From an uncultured Eubacteriales bacterium (lineage in GTDB: Bacteria; Bacillota; Clostridia; Oscillospirales; Oscillospiraceae): a DNA stretch of 28,491 nucleotides. The notes under the pieces are model-generated. The model saw nothing but the letters and a program-made list of their open reading frames with translations. It was not told the origin of the DNA and made no database searches. Location of the stretch: assembly GCA_900546295.1 (NCBI GenBank), contig URCK01000014.1:1-28491 (forward strand), read 5' to 3'. Both the position numbers and the translations under genes were made by a program. Of the stretch, positions 19,231 through 25,670 are shown in pieces (the first letter of the stretch is position 1; every line of letters starts with the position of its first letter).

Positions 19231-19596
19231 TTACTCCTTGAGTGCCGCCGCCTCGGCCCGGATCACGCCGGTAAGCTCTTCGAGCTGGCGGTCTTCATAC
19301 CGGCGGAAATTGATCTGGCTGATCTGCTCGGCCGCGTCGGCGATTTTTTCCGCGTGGGGCCCGAGCTGCATGAAGCGCTTGATGAGCCCCGTCTTGTCTT
19401 CGATCTCAGTCATGTAGTTCTCCGCGCGCACGATCACATCGCGCACGCCCTGACGGGAGATGCCGTAGTTCTCGGCGATCTCGGACAGGGACAGATCTTC
19501 GTTATAATAGAGATCGTAGAATTCCTTCTGGCGGTCGGTGAGAAGCTCCCCATAAAAGTCGAAGAGCATCGTCATACGAAAGGTCTGATTTTTCAT
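19231..19596 (-). CDS. ylxM: YlxM/p13 family HTH protein, SRP-operon partner
   Basis: 121 residues with a sigma-70 region 4-like HTH: FYGELLTDRQKEFYDLYYNEDLSLSEIAENYGISRQGVRDVI, followed by a helical tail. The family always precedes ffh in Firmicutes; in Streptococcus mutans YlxM modulates the SRP. AAGGAGG lies just upstream of the ATG. It is the first gene of ylxM-ffh-rpsP-khpA, behind the promoter at 19655-19683. Confidence 0.93.
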   Translation of the reverse strand: MKNQTFRMTMLFDFYGELLTDRQKEFYDLYYNEDLSLSEIAENYGISRQGVRDVIVRAENYMTEIEDKTGLIKRFMQLGPHAEKIADAAEQISQINFRRYEDRQLEELTGVIRAEAAALKE

Positions 19597-19623
19597 GGGG
19601 TTCCTCCTTGGTTCAGATTCTTC

Positions 19624-19683
19624 TGTAAAGTTCTAACGCTTTACAACATGAATCAGTTTACATGATTTTATCAGAATTGTCAA
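19624..19683 (-). promoter_or_regulatory. Promoter of ylxM-ffh-rpsP-khpA with an inverted repeat in the leader
   Basis: Minus-strand TTGACA (19678-19683) and TAAACT (19655-19660) are 17 bases apart. Just downstream lies an inverted repeat, TGTAAAG-N8-CTTTACA (19624-19646), which could be an operator or a small leader hairpin. Confidence 0.75.
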
Positions 19684-19835
19684 GGAAAAATCGCAAGAAA
19701 AACGTCACGCGGGCGGAAAAGTCCGGCCTTTTTGCGCGACGCGCCGCCTTTTGGGGAGAAAAGAGTGGAATTGTTCATGGTTTCGTGGTATCCTAAGGTC
19801 AAATTCTGAAAAAATGACCACAGGAGGAATCCGTG

Positions 19836-21107
19836 ATGGAACCGGTCAGATGTGAGATCGCACCCGAGGTGTGCCTCAACTATGTGCGGTCGGATAAATT
19901 CAAAACAGGCACGTTGAGCTTGCAGCTCATCACGCCGCTTTCGGAGGAGACGGCGAGCTTCGGCGCGCTGCTGCCGAGCGTGCTGCGCCGCGGCACGATG
20001 GAGCATCCCGATATGCGCTCGCTCTCCACGGCGCTCGACCTGCTCTACGGCTCGTCGATCGGCTGCACGGTGCGCAAAAAGGGCGAGAACCAGTGCATCG
20101 GCTTTGCCGCGAGCTTCATCGACGAGGCCTTCGTTCCCGGCGGGGAGAAGCTCCTTGAGCCGATGTGCGACCTTCTGGGCGAGCTGCTGCTCGACCCCGT
20201 GACGCGCAACGGCCGCTTCCTGAGCGACTATGTGGAAAGCGAGAAGCAGAACCTCATCGACGCCATCCGCGGCATCATCAACGATAAGCGCGACTATGCA
20301 GACCTTCGCCTTTTGCAGGAGATGTGCCGCGGCGAGCGCTACGGGGTCGACAAATTCGGCTCCATCGCGCGCGTGGAGAAGATCACCAACCAGACGCTCT
20401 TCCGCTATTATCAGGAGCTTTTGTCCACGGCGCACTTAGAGCTTTTCTACTGCGGCAGCGCCGAGCGAAAGCGCGTTGAGGGCGCGCTTGCCCGTGCGCT
20501 TGCTCCCTTGCAGCGCGCGGCGGTCGTTCCGCCCGCCGTTGCGGAGAAGAAGGATGCGCCGCTCTCGCCGCGCGAGATCACCGAGCGCATGGACGTGACG
20601 CAGGGCAAGCTCTCGATGGGCTGGCGCGTAGGCACGAATGACGCGAGCGCGATGATGCTCGCAAACCTCATCTTCGGCGGCTACAGCAACTCCAAGCTCT
20701 TTTTGAACGTGCGCGAGAAGCTCTCCCTCTGCTATTATGCCTCGTCCTCGTATCATCGCTCCAAGGGCATCGTCACGGTGTCGTCCGGCATCGAGCACGG
20801 GGATGTGGAGACCGCCAAGCGCGAGATCCTTGCCCAGCTTGCCGCCGTGCAGCGCGGTGAATTTGAGCGCTGGGAGGTCGAGGGCGCAAGGGCGTGCCTC
20901 ATCGCCTCTCTTGAGTCGCGCGGCGACAGCGCCGGGCGCATGGAGGAAAACGCCCTCGGTCAGGCGGCGACGGGCATCCGCGAGACGGCGGAGGAGCTCA
21001 TTGCGGCGCTGCGCGGCGTGACGGACGAGCGCATTGCCGAGGCCGCGCAGAGCATGACGCTCGATACGATCTATTTCCTCACAGGGGAGGACGGTGCAAA
21101 TGGATAA
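19836..21107 (+). CDS. M16 peptidase-family protein without zinc motif (YmfF-like)
   Basis: 423 residues with the two-lobed M16 layout: an N-terminal half (LQLITPLSEETASFGALLPSVLRRGT, MRSLSTALDLLYGSSIG, FLSDYVESEKQNLIDAIRGIINDKRDYA) and a C-terminal half (GKLSMGWRVGTNDASAMMLANLIFGGYSNSKLFLNVREKLSLCYYASS). The HxxEH zinc motif is absent, as in the inactive partner of paired M16 enzymes such as B. subtilis YmfF. Members of this pair are annotated in relation to EF-P 5-aminopentanol modification in Bacillus; whether that holds here is not known. The ATG at 19836, 8 bases after AGGAGG, is preferred over GTG at 19833. It overlaps the catalytic partner by 8 bases. Confidence 0.88.
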   Translation: MEPVRCEIAPEVCLNYVRSDKFKTGTLSLQLITPLSEETASFGALLPSVLRRGTMEHPDMRSLSTALDLLYGSSIGCTVRKKGENQCIGFAASFIDEAFVPGGEKLLEPMCDLLGELLLDPVTRNGRFLSDYVESEKQNLIDAIRGIINDKRDYADLRLLQEMCRGERYGVDKFGSIARVEKITNQTLFRYYQELLSTAHLELFYCGSAERKRVEGALARALAPLQRAAVVPPAVAEKKDAPLSPREITERMDVTQGKLSMGWRVGTNDASAMMLANLIFGGYSNSKLFLNVREKLSLCYYASSSYHRSKGIVTVSSGIEHGDVETAKREILAQLAAVQRGEFERWEVEGARACLIASLESRGDSAGRMEENALGQAATGIRETAEELIAALRGVTDERIAEAAQSMTLDTIYFLTGEDGANG

Positions 21108-22377
21108 AAAAGAAGTATTGTACCCCCGCATCGGCGAGACGGTCGTCGAGGCGACGCTGCCGAACGGACTGAAGCTTTTCATCGTTCCCAAGCCAAAGCA
21201 CCGCAAAAAGTATGCCTTTTTCGCCACGCGCTATGGCGGCATGGATATGCAGTTCATCCAAAACGGCGAGAAGCGCACGACGCCCGCGGGCATCGCGCAC
21301 TATTTAGAGCATAAGATGTTCGACACGGAAGACGGCAACGCCCTCCAGCAGCTTTCGCAGAACGGCGCGGAGCCGAACGCCTTCACCTCGAATGCGATGA
21401 CGGGCTATTATTTTGACTGCACCGCGCATTTTGAAGAAAACCTGCGCATCCTGCTCTCCTTCGTCTCCGTGCCGTATTTTACGGAGGAAAGCGTGGAAAA
21501 GGAGCGCGGCATCATCGGCCAGGAGATCCGCATGGTCGAGGATTCGCCCGACTGGCAGGTCTACGAGCGCCTTCTTGCCTGCCTGTACCGCACGTCGAGC
21601 GCGCGCGTGCCCATCGCGGGCACGGTCGAGAGCATCGCGGAGATCACCGCGCAGACGCTCTACGACTGCCACCGCGCGTTCTACTGCCCGTCCAATATGG
21701 CGCTGTGCGTCGTCGGCAATGTCGACGCGGACAAGGTCATCGCCCTTGCAGAAGCGGTCCTCCCGCGCGAGCGCGGCGAGGAGATCGCGCGCTGCTACGG
21801 CGAGGAAGAGGACGATGCTGCCGCGCAGCACGAGACGATCTCGCAGATGGAGGTCGCCCTGCCGCAGTTCCTTGTGGGCTTTAAGTGCGCGGTGGACGAA
21901 AAAGACCTCATGCGCCAGTCGCTCATCGGCGAGATGGCCTGCGATATCCTGCTCGGCGATTCCTCGCCGCTCTATGAGCGCCTTTACGACGAGGGACTCA
22001 TCAATTCGAGCTTTGGCGGCGGCTTTGACCAGCTGCCGGGCGTTGCGGTCCTCTGCGCGGGCGGCGAGAGCGAGCAGCCGCAAAAGGTGAGCGATGCGAT
22101 CCTTGAAGAGGCGCAGCGTCTTGCGCGCGAGGGCATCGACGCGCAGTTTTTCGAGCAGATCCGCCGCGCGAGCTTCGGCGCGACGCTGCGCGCGCTCAAC
22201 TCGTTTGAAAATATCGCCGTCTCGCTTGCCGACGGATATTTCCGCCATTTCGACGCGCTCAAATTTCCTGAGGCCTACGAGAGCATCGAAAAGACGGACG
22301 TCGAGCGCTTCCTGCGCGAGAATCTCACCGCAGAGCGCCGCGCCATCTCCATCATCGAACCGAAAAAAGAAGGTTGA
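21100..22377 (+). CDS. M16 zinc metallopeptidase (YmfH-like), active partner
   Basis: 425 residues. The zinc motif HYLEH is at 67-71, in GIAHYLEHKMFDTEDGN, with the third ligand a glutamate in GQEIRMVEDSP (E142 or E147). The second lobe has FDQLPGVAVLCAGGESEQ. Partnership with the preceding zinc-less protein is suggested by overlap of the genes and by the known heterodimer logic of M16 pairs. The ATG at 21100 is chosen because GGGGAGG is 9 bases upstream; the GTG at 21094 would be only 3 bases from it. No signal peptide, so probably cytoplasmic. lgt follows after 7 bases. Confidence 0.92.
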   Translation: MDKKEVLYPRIGETVVEATLPNGLKLFIVPKPKHRKKYAFFATRYGGMDMQFIQNGEKRTTPAGIAHYLEHKMFDTEDGNALQQLSQNGAEPNAFTSNAMTGYYFDCTAHFEENLRILLSFVSVPYFTEESVEKERGIIGQEIRMVEDSPDWQVYERLLACLYRTSSARVPIAGTVESIAEITAQTLYDCHRAFYCPSNMALCVVGNVDADKVIALAEAVLPRERGEEIARCYGEEEDDAAAQHETISQMEVALPQFLVGFKCAVDEKDLMRQSLIGEMACDILLGDSSPLYERLYDEGLINSSFGGGFDQLPGVAVLCAGGESEQPQKVSDAILEEAQRLAREGIDAQFFEQIRRASFGATLRALNSFENIAVSLADGYFRHFDALKFPEAYESIEKTDVERFLRENLTAERRAISIIEPKKEG

Positions 22378-22384
22378 TCGTTCT

Positions 22385-23293
22385 ATGAAATTTACCGACG
22401 TACCCATCAGCTTCCCAGGGCTTTTCGGCGACTGGAAGTTTACCGCGCCCTCTAAGGCGCTCGATATCGGAAACGGTATTTACTGGTATGGCATCATCAT
22501 CGCCGCCGGTATGCTGCTGGGACTCTATTTCTGCATGAAGCAGGCGCCGAAATATGGCTTGACCGAAGACAACATCATCGATACCGTCCTCTGGGTCATC
22601 CCCACCTCCATCGTTGGCGCGCGGCTCTACTATGTGCTCTTTTACCTCGACCTTTTTCGCGGCAGCGACGGTTCGATCGACTGGTCGTCGACCTACCGCA
22701 TCTGGGACGGCGGCCTTGCCATCTACGGCGGCGTCATTGCGGGCTTTTTGACGGCTTATATCTTCAGCCGCTGTAAAAAGATCTCGTTCTGGGCGCTGGC
22801 GGACTGCTGCGTGCAGGGACTTTTCATCGGCCAGGCCATCGGGCGCTGGGGCAACTTTATGAATAGAGAAGCCTTCGGCGATTTTACCGACCTTCCCTGG
22901 CGGATGCGCCTGTGGACCTCGAGTACGACCTATGTGGACGTGCATCCGACGTTCCTCTACGAAAGCCTTTGGAATTTGATCGGTCTGCTGCTGCTCTATT
23001 TTGTCGTCTCCCGCGCCCGCCGCTTTGACGGCGAGAGCACCTGCTTCTACTTCCTCTGGTACGGCCTCGGCCGCTTCTGGATCGAGGGCCTGCGGACTGA
23101 CAGCCTCTATCTTTTCCACTGGACGCTCTTCGGCGAGCGCATCCGTGTGTCGCAGGCACTGTCGTTTGTGATGGTGCTCGTGAGCGCGGCGGTGCTCATC
23201 TATCAGCTCAGGGTCAAAAAAGCAGACGGCTCCACGCTCTATGTGAACCGGCAGACGCCCGCGCCTGACGAAGGCGCGAAGGATGGCGAATGA
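22385..23293 (+). CDS. lgt: Prolipoprotein diacylglyceryl transferase
   Basis: 302 residues, polytopic (about seven helices). It transfers diacylglyceryl from phosphatidylglycerol to the lipobox cysteine of prolipoproteins. The Lgt signature GRWGNFMNREAFG is at about 157-169, with VGARLYYVLFYL, RIWDGGLAIYGGVIAG and YGLGRFWIEGLRTDSLYL for the remaining conserved Arg residues. The position of E. coli His103 is Tyr here (AIYGG), as in some other Firmicutes. AAGAAGG lies about 11 bases upstream. It overlaps the next gene by ATGA. A lipoprotein substrate candidate is encoded at 24670-25428. Confidence 0.95.
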   Translation: MKFTDVPISFPGLFGDWKFTAPSKALDIGNGIYWYGIIIAAGMLLGLYFCMKQAPKYGLTEDNIIDTVLWVIPTSIVGARLYYVLFYLDLFRGSDGSIDWSSTYRIWDGGLAIYGGVIAGFLTAYIFSRCKKISFWALADCCVQGLFIGQAIGRWGNFMNREAFGDFTDLPWRMRLWTSSTTYVDVHPTFLYESLWNLIGLLLLYFVVSRARRFDGESTCFYFLWYGLGRFWIEGLRTDSLYLFHWTLFGERIRVSQALSFVMVLVSAAVLIYQLRVKKADGSTLYVNRQTPAPDEGAKDGE

Positions 23294-24369
23294 TGCGCTA
23301 CCATATCGACCGAAACGCCGCGCAGAGCGCCTATTTGCAGCTCTACCACCAGCTGCGGCGCGATATCGTGGGCGGCGTTTACCCGTTGGGGACGAAGATG
23401 CCCAGCAAGCGCCTCATCGCGGGCGAAACGGGAGTGAGCGTGATCACGGTGGAGCACGCGCTCGCCATCTTGTGCGATGAGGGCTACCTTGAATCCCGCG
23501 AGCGCAGCGGCTTTTTCGTAAGCTTTGCCGCGGCGGACTGCTTTCCCGTTTCGGAAACGGAGACAGTGCGCCGCGCGGGCGCCTTCCACGGCGCACAGGA
23601 TGAATTTCCCTTTCCCTCGCTTGCAAAGACGATGCGAAAGGTGCTGAGCGAATATGGCGAGAGCATCCTCGTCAAGTCTCCGAACAACGGCTGCGCGGAA
23701 TTGCGCGGGGCCATCGCGTCGTACCTCTCCCGCTCGCGCGGTATCAGCGTGCAGCCGGGGCAGATCGTCATCGGCTCGGGCGCGGAGTGCCTTTACGGGC
23801 TCATCGTGCAGCTCCTGGGGCGCGAGCGCGTGTTTGCGCTCGAGGACCCGTCGTATGACAAGATCCGCCGCGTCTATCAGGCGCAGGGTGTGCGGTGCGA
23901 GATGCTGCGCCTCGGCAGCGACGGCATCCGCTCGGACGAGCTTTCCCGCGCCACGGCGACGGTGCTGCACGTTACGCCCTTCCACAGCTTTCCGAGCCTT
24001 GTCACCGCGAGCGCGGGCAAGCGCCTTGAGTATCTCCGCTGGGCGAAGGAACGCGGGGGCTACATTGTTGAGGATGACTTTGACTCGGAGTTCAGCGTGT
24101 CCAGCAAGAGCGAGGATACGCTCTTCTCCCTCGAGAGCGAGAAGTCTGTTATTTATATGAACACCTTCTCCAAGACCATCGCCCCATCGATGCGCGTGGG
24201 CTATATGGTCCTGCCGCCCGCCCTTGCAGAGCGTTTCCGCCGCGAGGTGGGCTTCTATTCCTGCACCGTGCCGGTCTTTGAGCAGTATGTGCTCGCAGAG
24301 CTCATTGGCAGCGGCGACTTTGAACGCCATATCAACCGCATCCGACGCAAGCGCCGCCGCGCACCCTGA
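23290..24369 (+). CDS. MocR-type GntR regulator/aminotransferase fusion, C-terminally truncated
   Basis: 359 residues; full-length relatives have about 460-480. Residues 1-75 are a GntR winged HTH (GVYPLGTKMPSKRLIAGETGVSVITVEHALAILCDEGYL...GFFV). From about 95 an aminotransferase class I/II fold follows with IVIGSGAECLYGLIVQLLG, the PLP-ring Asp in VEDDFDSEF and the Schiff-base Lys295 in NTFSKTIAPSMRVGY. The frame ends at HINRIRRKRRRAP, where the C-terminal small domain (about 100 residues) should begin, only 30 bases before the tRNA-Thr promoter. The basic tail may be read from a shifted frame. The DNA-binding and PLP parts remain, but the substrate-carboxylate Arg is lost, so the product may be inactive. 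It overlaps lgt by ATGA. Confidence 0.82.
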   Translation: MMRYHIDRNAAQSAYLQLYHQLRRDIVGGVYPLGTKMPSKRLIAGETGVSVITVEHALAILCDEGYLESRERSGFFVSFAAADCFPVSETETVRRAGAFHGAQDEFPFPSLAKTMRKVLSEYGESILVKSPNNGCAELRGAIASYLSRSRGISVQPGQIVIGSGAECLYGLIVQLLGRERVFALEDPSYDKIRRVYQAQGVRCEMLRLGSDGIRSDELSRATATVLHVTPFHSFPSLVTASAGKRLEYLRWAKERGGYIVEDDFDSEFSVSSKSEDTLFSLESEKSVIYMNTFSKTIAPSMRVGYMVLPPALAERFRREVGFYSCTVPVFEQYVLAELIGSGDFERHINRIRRKRRRAP

Positions 24370-24398
24370 AAAAAGGGTGGAAAAATTTCTAAAATCAC

Positions 24399-24427
24399 TT
24401 GACGGAGCCTACTGCATATGCTATAAT
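24399..24427 (+). promoter_or_regulatory. tRNA-Thr promoter
   Basis: TTGACG (24399-24404) and a perfect TATAAT (24422-24427) are 17 bases apart, 23 bases before the tRNA. Confidence 0.88.
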
Positions 24428-24450
24428 CTCATTTGCATTTGAATGAATGC

Positions 24451-24526
24451 GCTGGTGTAGCTCAGTCGGTAGAGCAGCTGATTCGTAATCAGCAGGTCAT
24501 GTGTTCGAGTCACACCACCAGCTCCA
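24451..24526 (+). tRNA. tRNA-Thr(CGU)
   Basis: Complete cloverleaf of 76 bases with encoded CCA: acceptor GCTGGTG/CACCAGC, D arm GCTC-AGTCGGTA-GAGC, anticodon stem GCTGA/TCAGC with loop TTCGTAA (anticodon CGT at 24484-24486), T arm ATGTG-TTCGAGT-CACAC (one A-C or non-paired first position aside). Reads ACG threonine codons. Confidence 0.96.
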
Positions 24527-24562
24527 AAAAGCATCGAAGGTTTCGGCTTTCGGTGCTTTTTT
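24527..24562 (+). terminator. Terminator after tRNA-Thr
   Basis: AAAAGCATCGAAG and CTTTCGGTGCTTTT form an imperfect stem around a TTTCG-containing loop, followed by T's (to 24562). Confidence 0.75.
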
Positions 24563-24669
24563 GCTGCAAAAAGGGCGAGAAATCAAGCGTCCCTTCCACG
24601 CGGCAGAATACAATTTGCAGGCGGGACGCCGAAGGAGCGTTCCGCAATTTTTTCACAAAGGAGAACCCT

Positions 24670-25428
24670 ATGAAACGCTTATGGATCTTACTGCTGACGA
24701 TGAGCCTCGTGCTGCTGCTTGCCGCCTGCGGCGGCAAGGAAGACACCGGCACGCCGGACGAGCCGGACGATGCACCCACGCAGGAGCAGGAAAACGAAGA
24801 CACGCAGAAGCCCGATGAGGAAAACGCGGCGAGCGAGCTGCCGGAAGAGCAGGAGCAGCCGGACGCAAGCAAGCCGGAAGAGCAACCCGCGGCAAAGCCC
24901 GAAGCAAAGCCTGAGACGAAGCCCGCCGAAGCGCCTGCGCAGAAGCCTACGGAAACGCCCGAGCAGCCGAAAGCGGACAAGCCCGCTTCCTCCGGCGACC
25001 CGCTCTCCATCCTCTCGACGGTCTGGAATACCTACAGCGAGGATGAGATGTTTGCCTCGAGCGAGCCGATGAGTCTGGACGTTGGCGACACGGACACGCT
25101 CGTCTATCAGCTGACCTTCCCCGCAGACGACGCCGCGCTGATCGACTCCGCCGCCGCGCTGCTGCACATGATGAACATGAACACCTTCACCTGCGGGGCG
25201 TATCACACCGCCGACGCGAAGAATGTTTCCAAGCTTGCAGACGACCTGCGCGATGCCATTCAGGGCAAGCAGTGGATGTGCGGCTTCCCCGACAAGCTCG
25301 TGATTGCAACGATGGACAAGTATGTGATCGGCATGTACGGCGATGAAGAGCTCATCAATACCTTCCGCGACAAGCTCCTTGCGAGCTACAGCGCTGCCGC
25401 CGTCGTTTACGACGAGGCGATCGCCTGA
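24670..25428 (+). CDS. Lipoprotein with a Pro/Glu/Lys-rich linker and an unknown C-terminal domain
   Basis: 252 residues. Signal peptide and lipobox at 1-20 (MKRLWILLLTMSLVLLLAAC, with Cys20 to be lipidated) followed by GGKEDTG. Residues about 26-110 are a low-complexity linker of Pro, Glu, Lys, Ala and Gln that would extend across the wall. The C-terminal part (about 112-252) is a folded alpha/beta domain (STVWNTYSEDEMFAS, LVYQLTFPADDAALIDSAAALLHMMNMNTFTCGAYH, LADDLRDAIQGKQWMCGFPDKLVIATMDKYVIGMYG) that I cannot assign. AAAGGAG is 7 bases before the ATG; the longer frame from 24433 runs through the tRNA and its terminator. No promoter was convincing in 24563-24669. Confidence 0.85.
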   Translation: MKRLWILLLTMSLVLLLAACGGKEDTGTPDEPDDAPTQEQENEDTQKPDEENAASELPEEQEQPDASKPEEQPAAKPEAKPETKPAEAPAQKPTETPEQPKADKPASSGDPLSILSTVWNTYSEDEMFASSEPMSLDVGDTDTLVYQLTFPADDAALIDSAAALLHMMNMNTFTCGAYHTADAKNVSKLADDLRDAIQGKQWMCGFPDKLVIATMDKYVIGMYGDEELINTFRDKLLASYSAAAVVYDEAIA

Positions 25429-25472
25429 GCGCGGTAAGATGTCGGGTAAGCCTACCCGCAAAACAATGTGAC

Positions 25473-25510
25473 AATCGCGCCGTACGGCAGAAGAGCCGTG
25501 CGGCGCGATT
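25473..25510 (+). terminator. Long hairpin after the lipoprotein gene
   Basis: AATCGCGCCGTACGGC, loop AGAAGA, GCCGTGCGGCGCGATT: 16 pairs with one G-U, followed by TTGCATTT rather than a clean T run. A probable terminator of the lipoprotein transcript. Confidence 0.65.
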
Positions 25511-25552
25511 TGCATTTGAGGAACTGCGGCGCGTGTGCTGTAAAACGGGGAA

Positions 25553-25579
25553 GAGCGATATCTCTGCGAGATATCGCTC
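25553..25579. repeat. Perfect hairpin in the convergent intergenic region
   Basis: GAGCGATATCTC, loop TGC, GAGATATCGCTC: 12 perfect pairs with T-rich sequence following on the plus strand. The second of three hairpins stacked between the convergent genes. Confidence 0.6.
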
Positions 25580-25591
25580 TCTTTGCTGAAT

Positions 25592-25633
25592 AAAAAAACA
25601 AGCTGGGAAGCAATGCTTCCCGGCTTGTTTTTT
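25592..25633. terminator. Bidirectional terminator between the lipoprotein and SLH genes
   Basis: AAAAAAACAAGCTGGGAAGC, loop AAT, GCTTCCCGGCTTGTTTTTT: about 19 pairs (one G-U) with A and T runs at the ends. It serves the minus-strand SLH gene and backs up the plus-strand hairpins. Confidence 0.9.
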
Positions 25634-25670
25634 ATTTGGGTTCTCGCTGCGTCTCAAGAGGAGAGGGGGC

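Noticed and set aside
17820..19241. 473-residue plus-strand frame across ffh
   Set aside because: Antisense shadow of ffh, rich in Leu/Ala/Asp/His, with no recognisable domain.
24433..25428. Lipoprotein starting at 24433
   Set aside because: This would translate tRNA-Thr and its terminator; the lipobox signal peptide begins at 24670.
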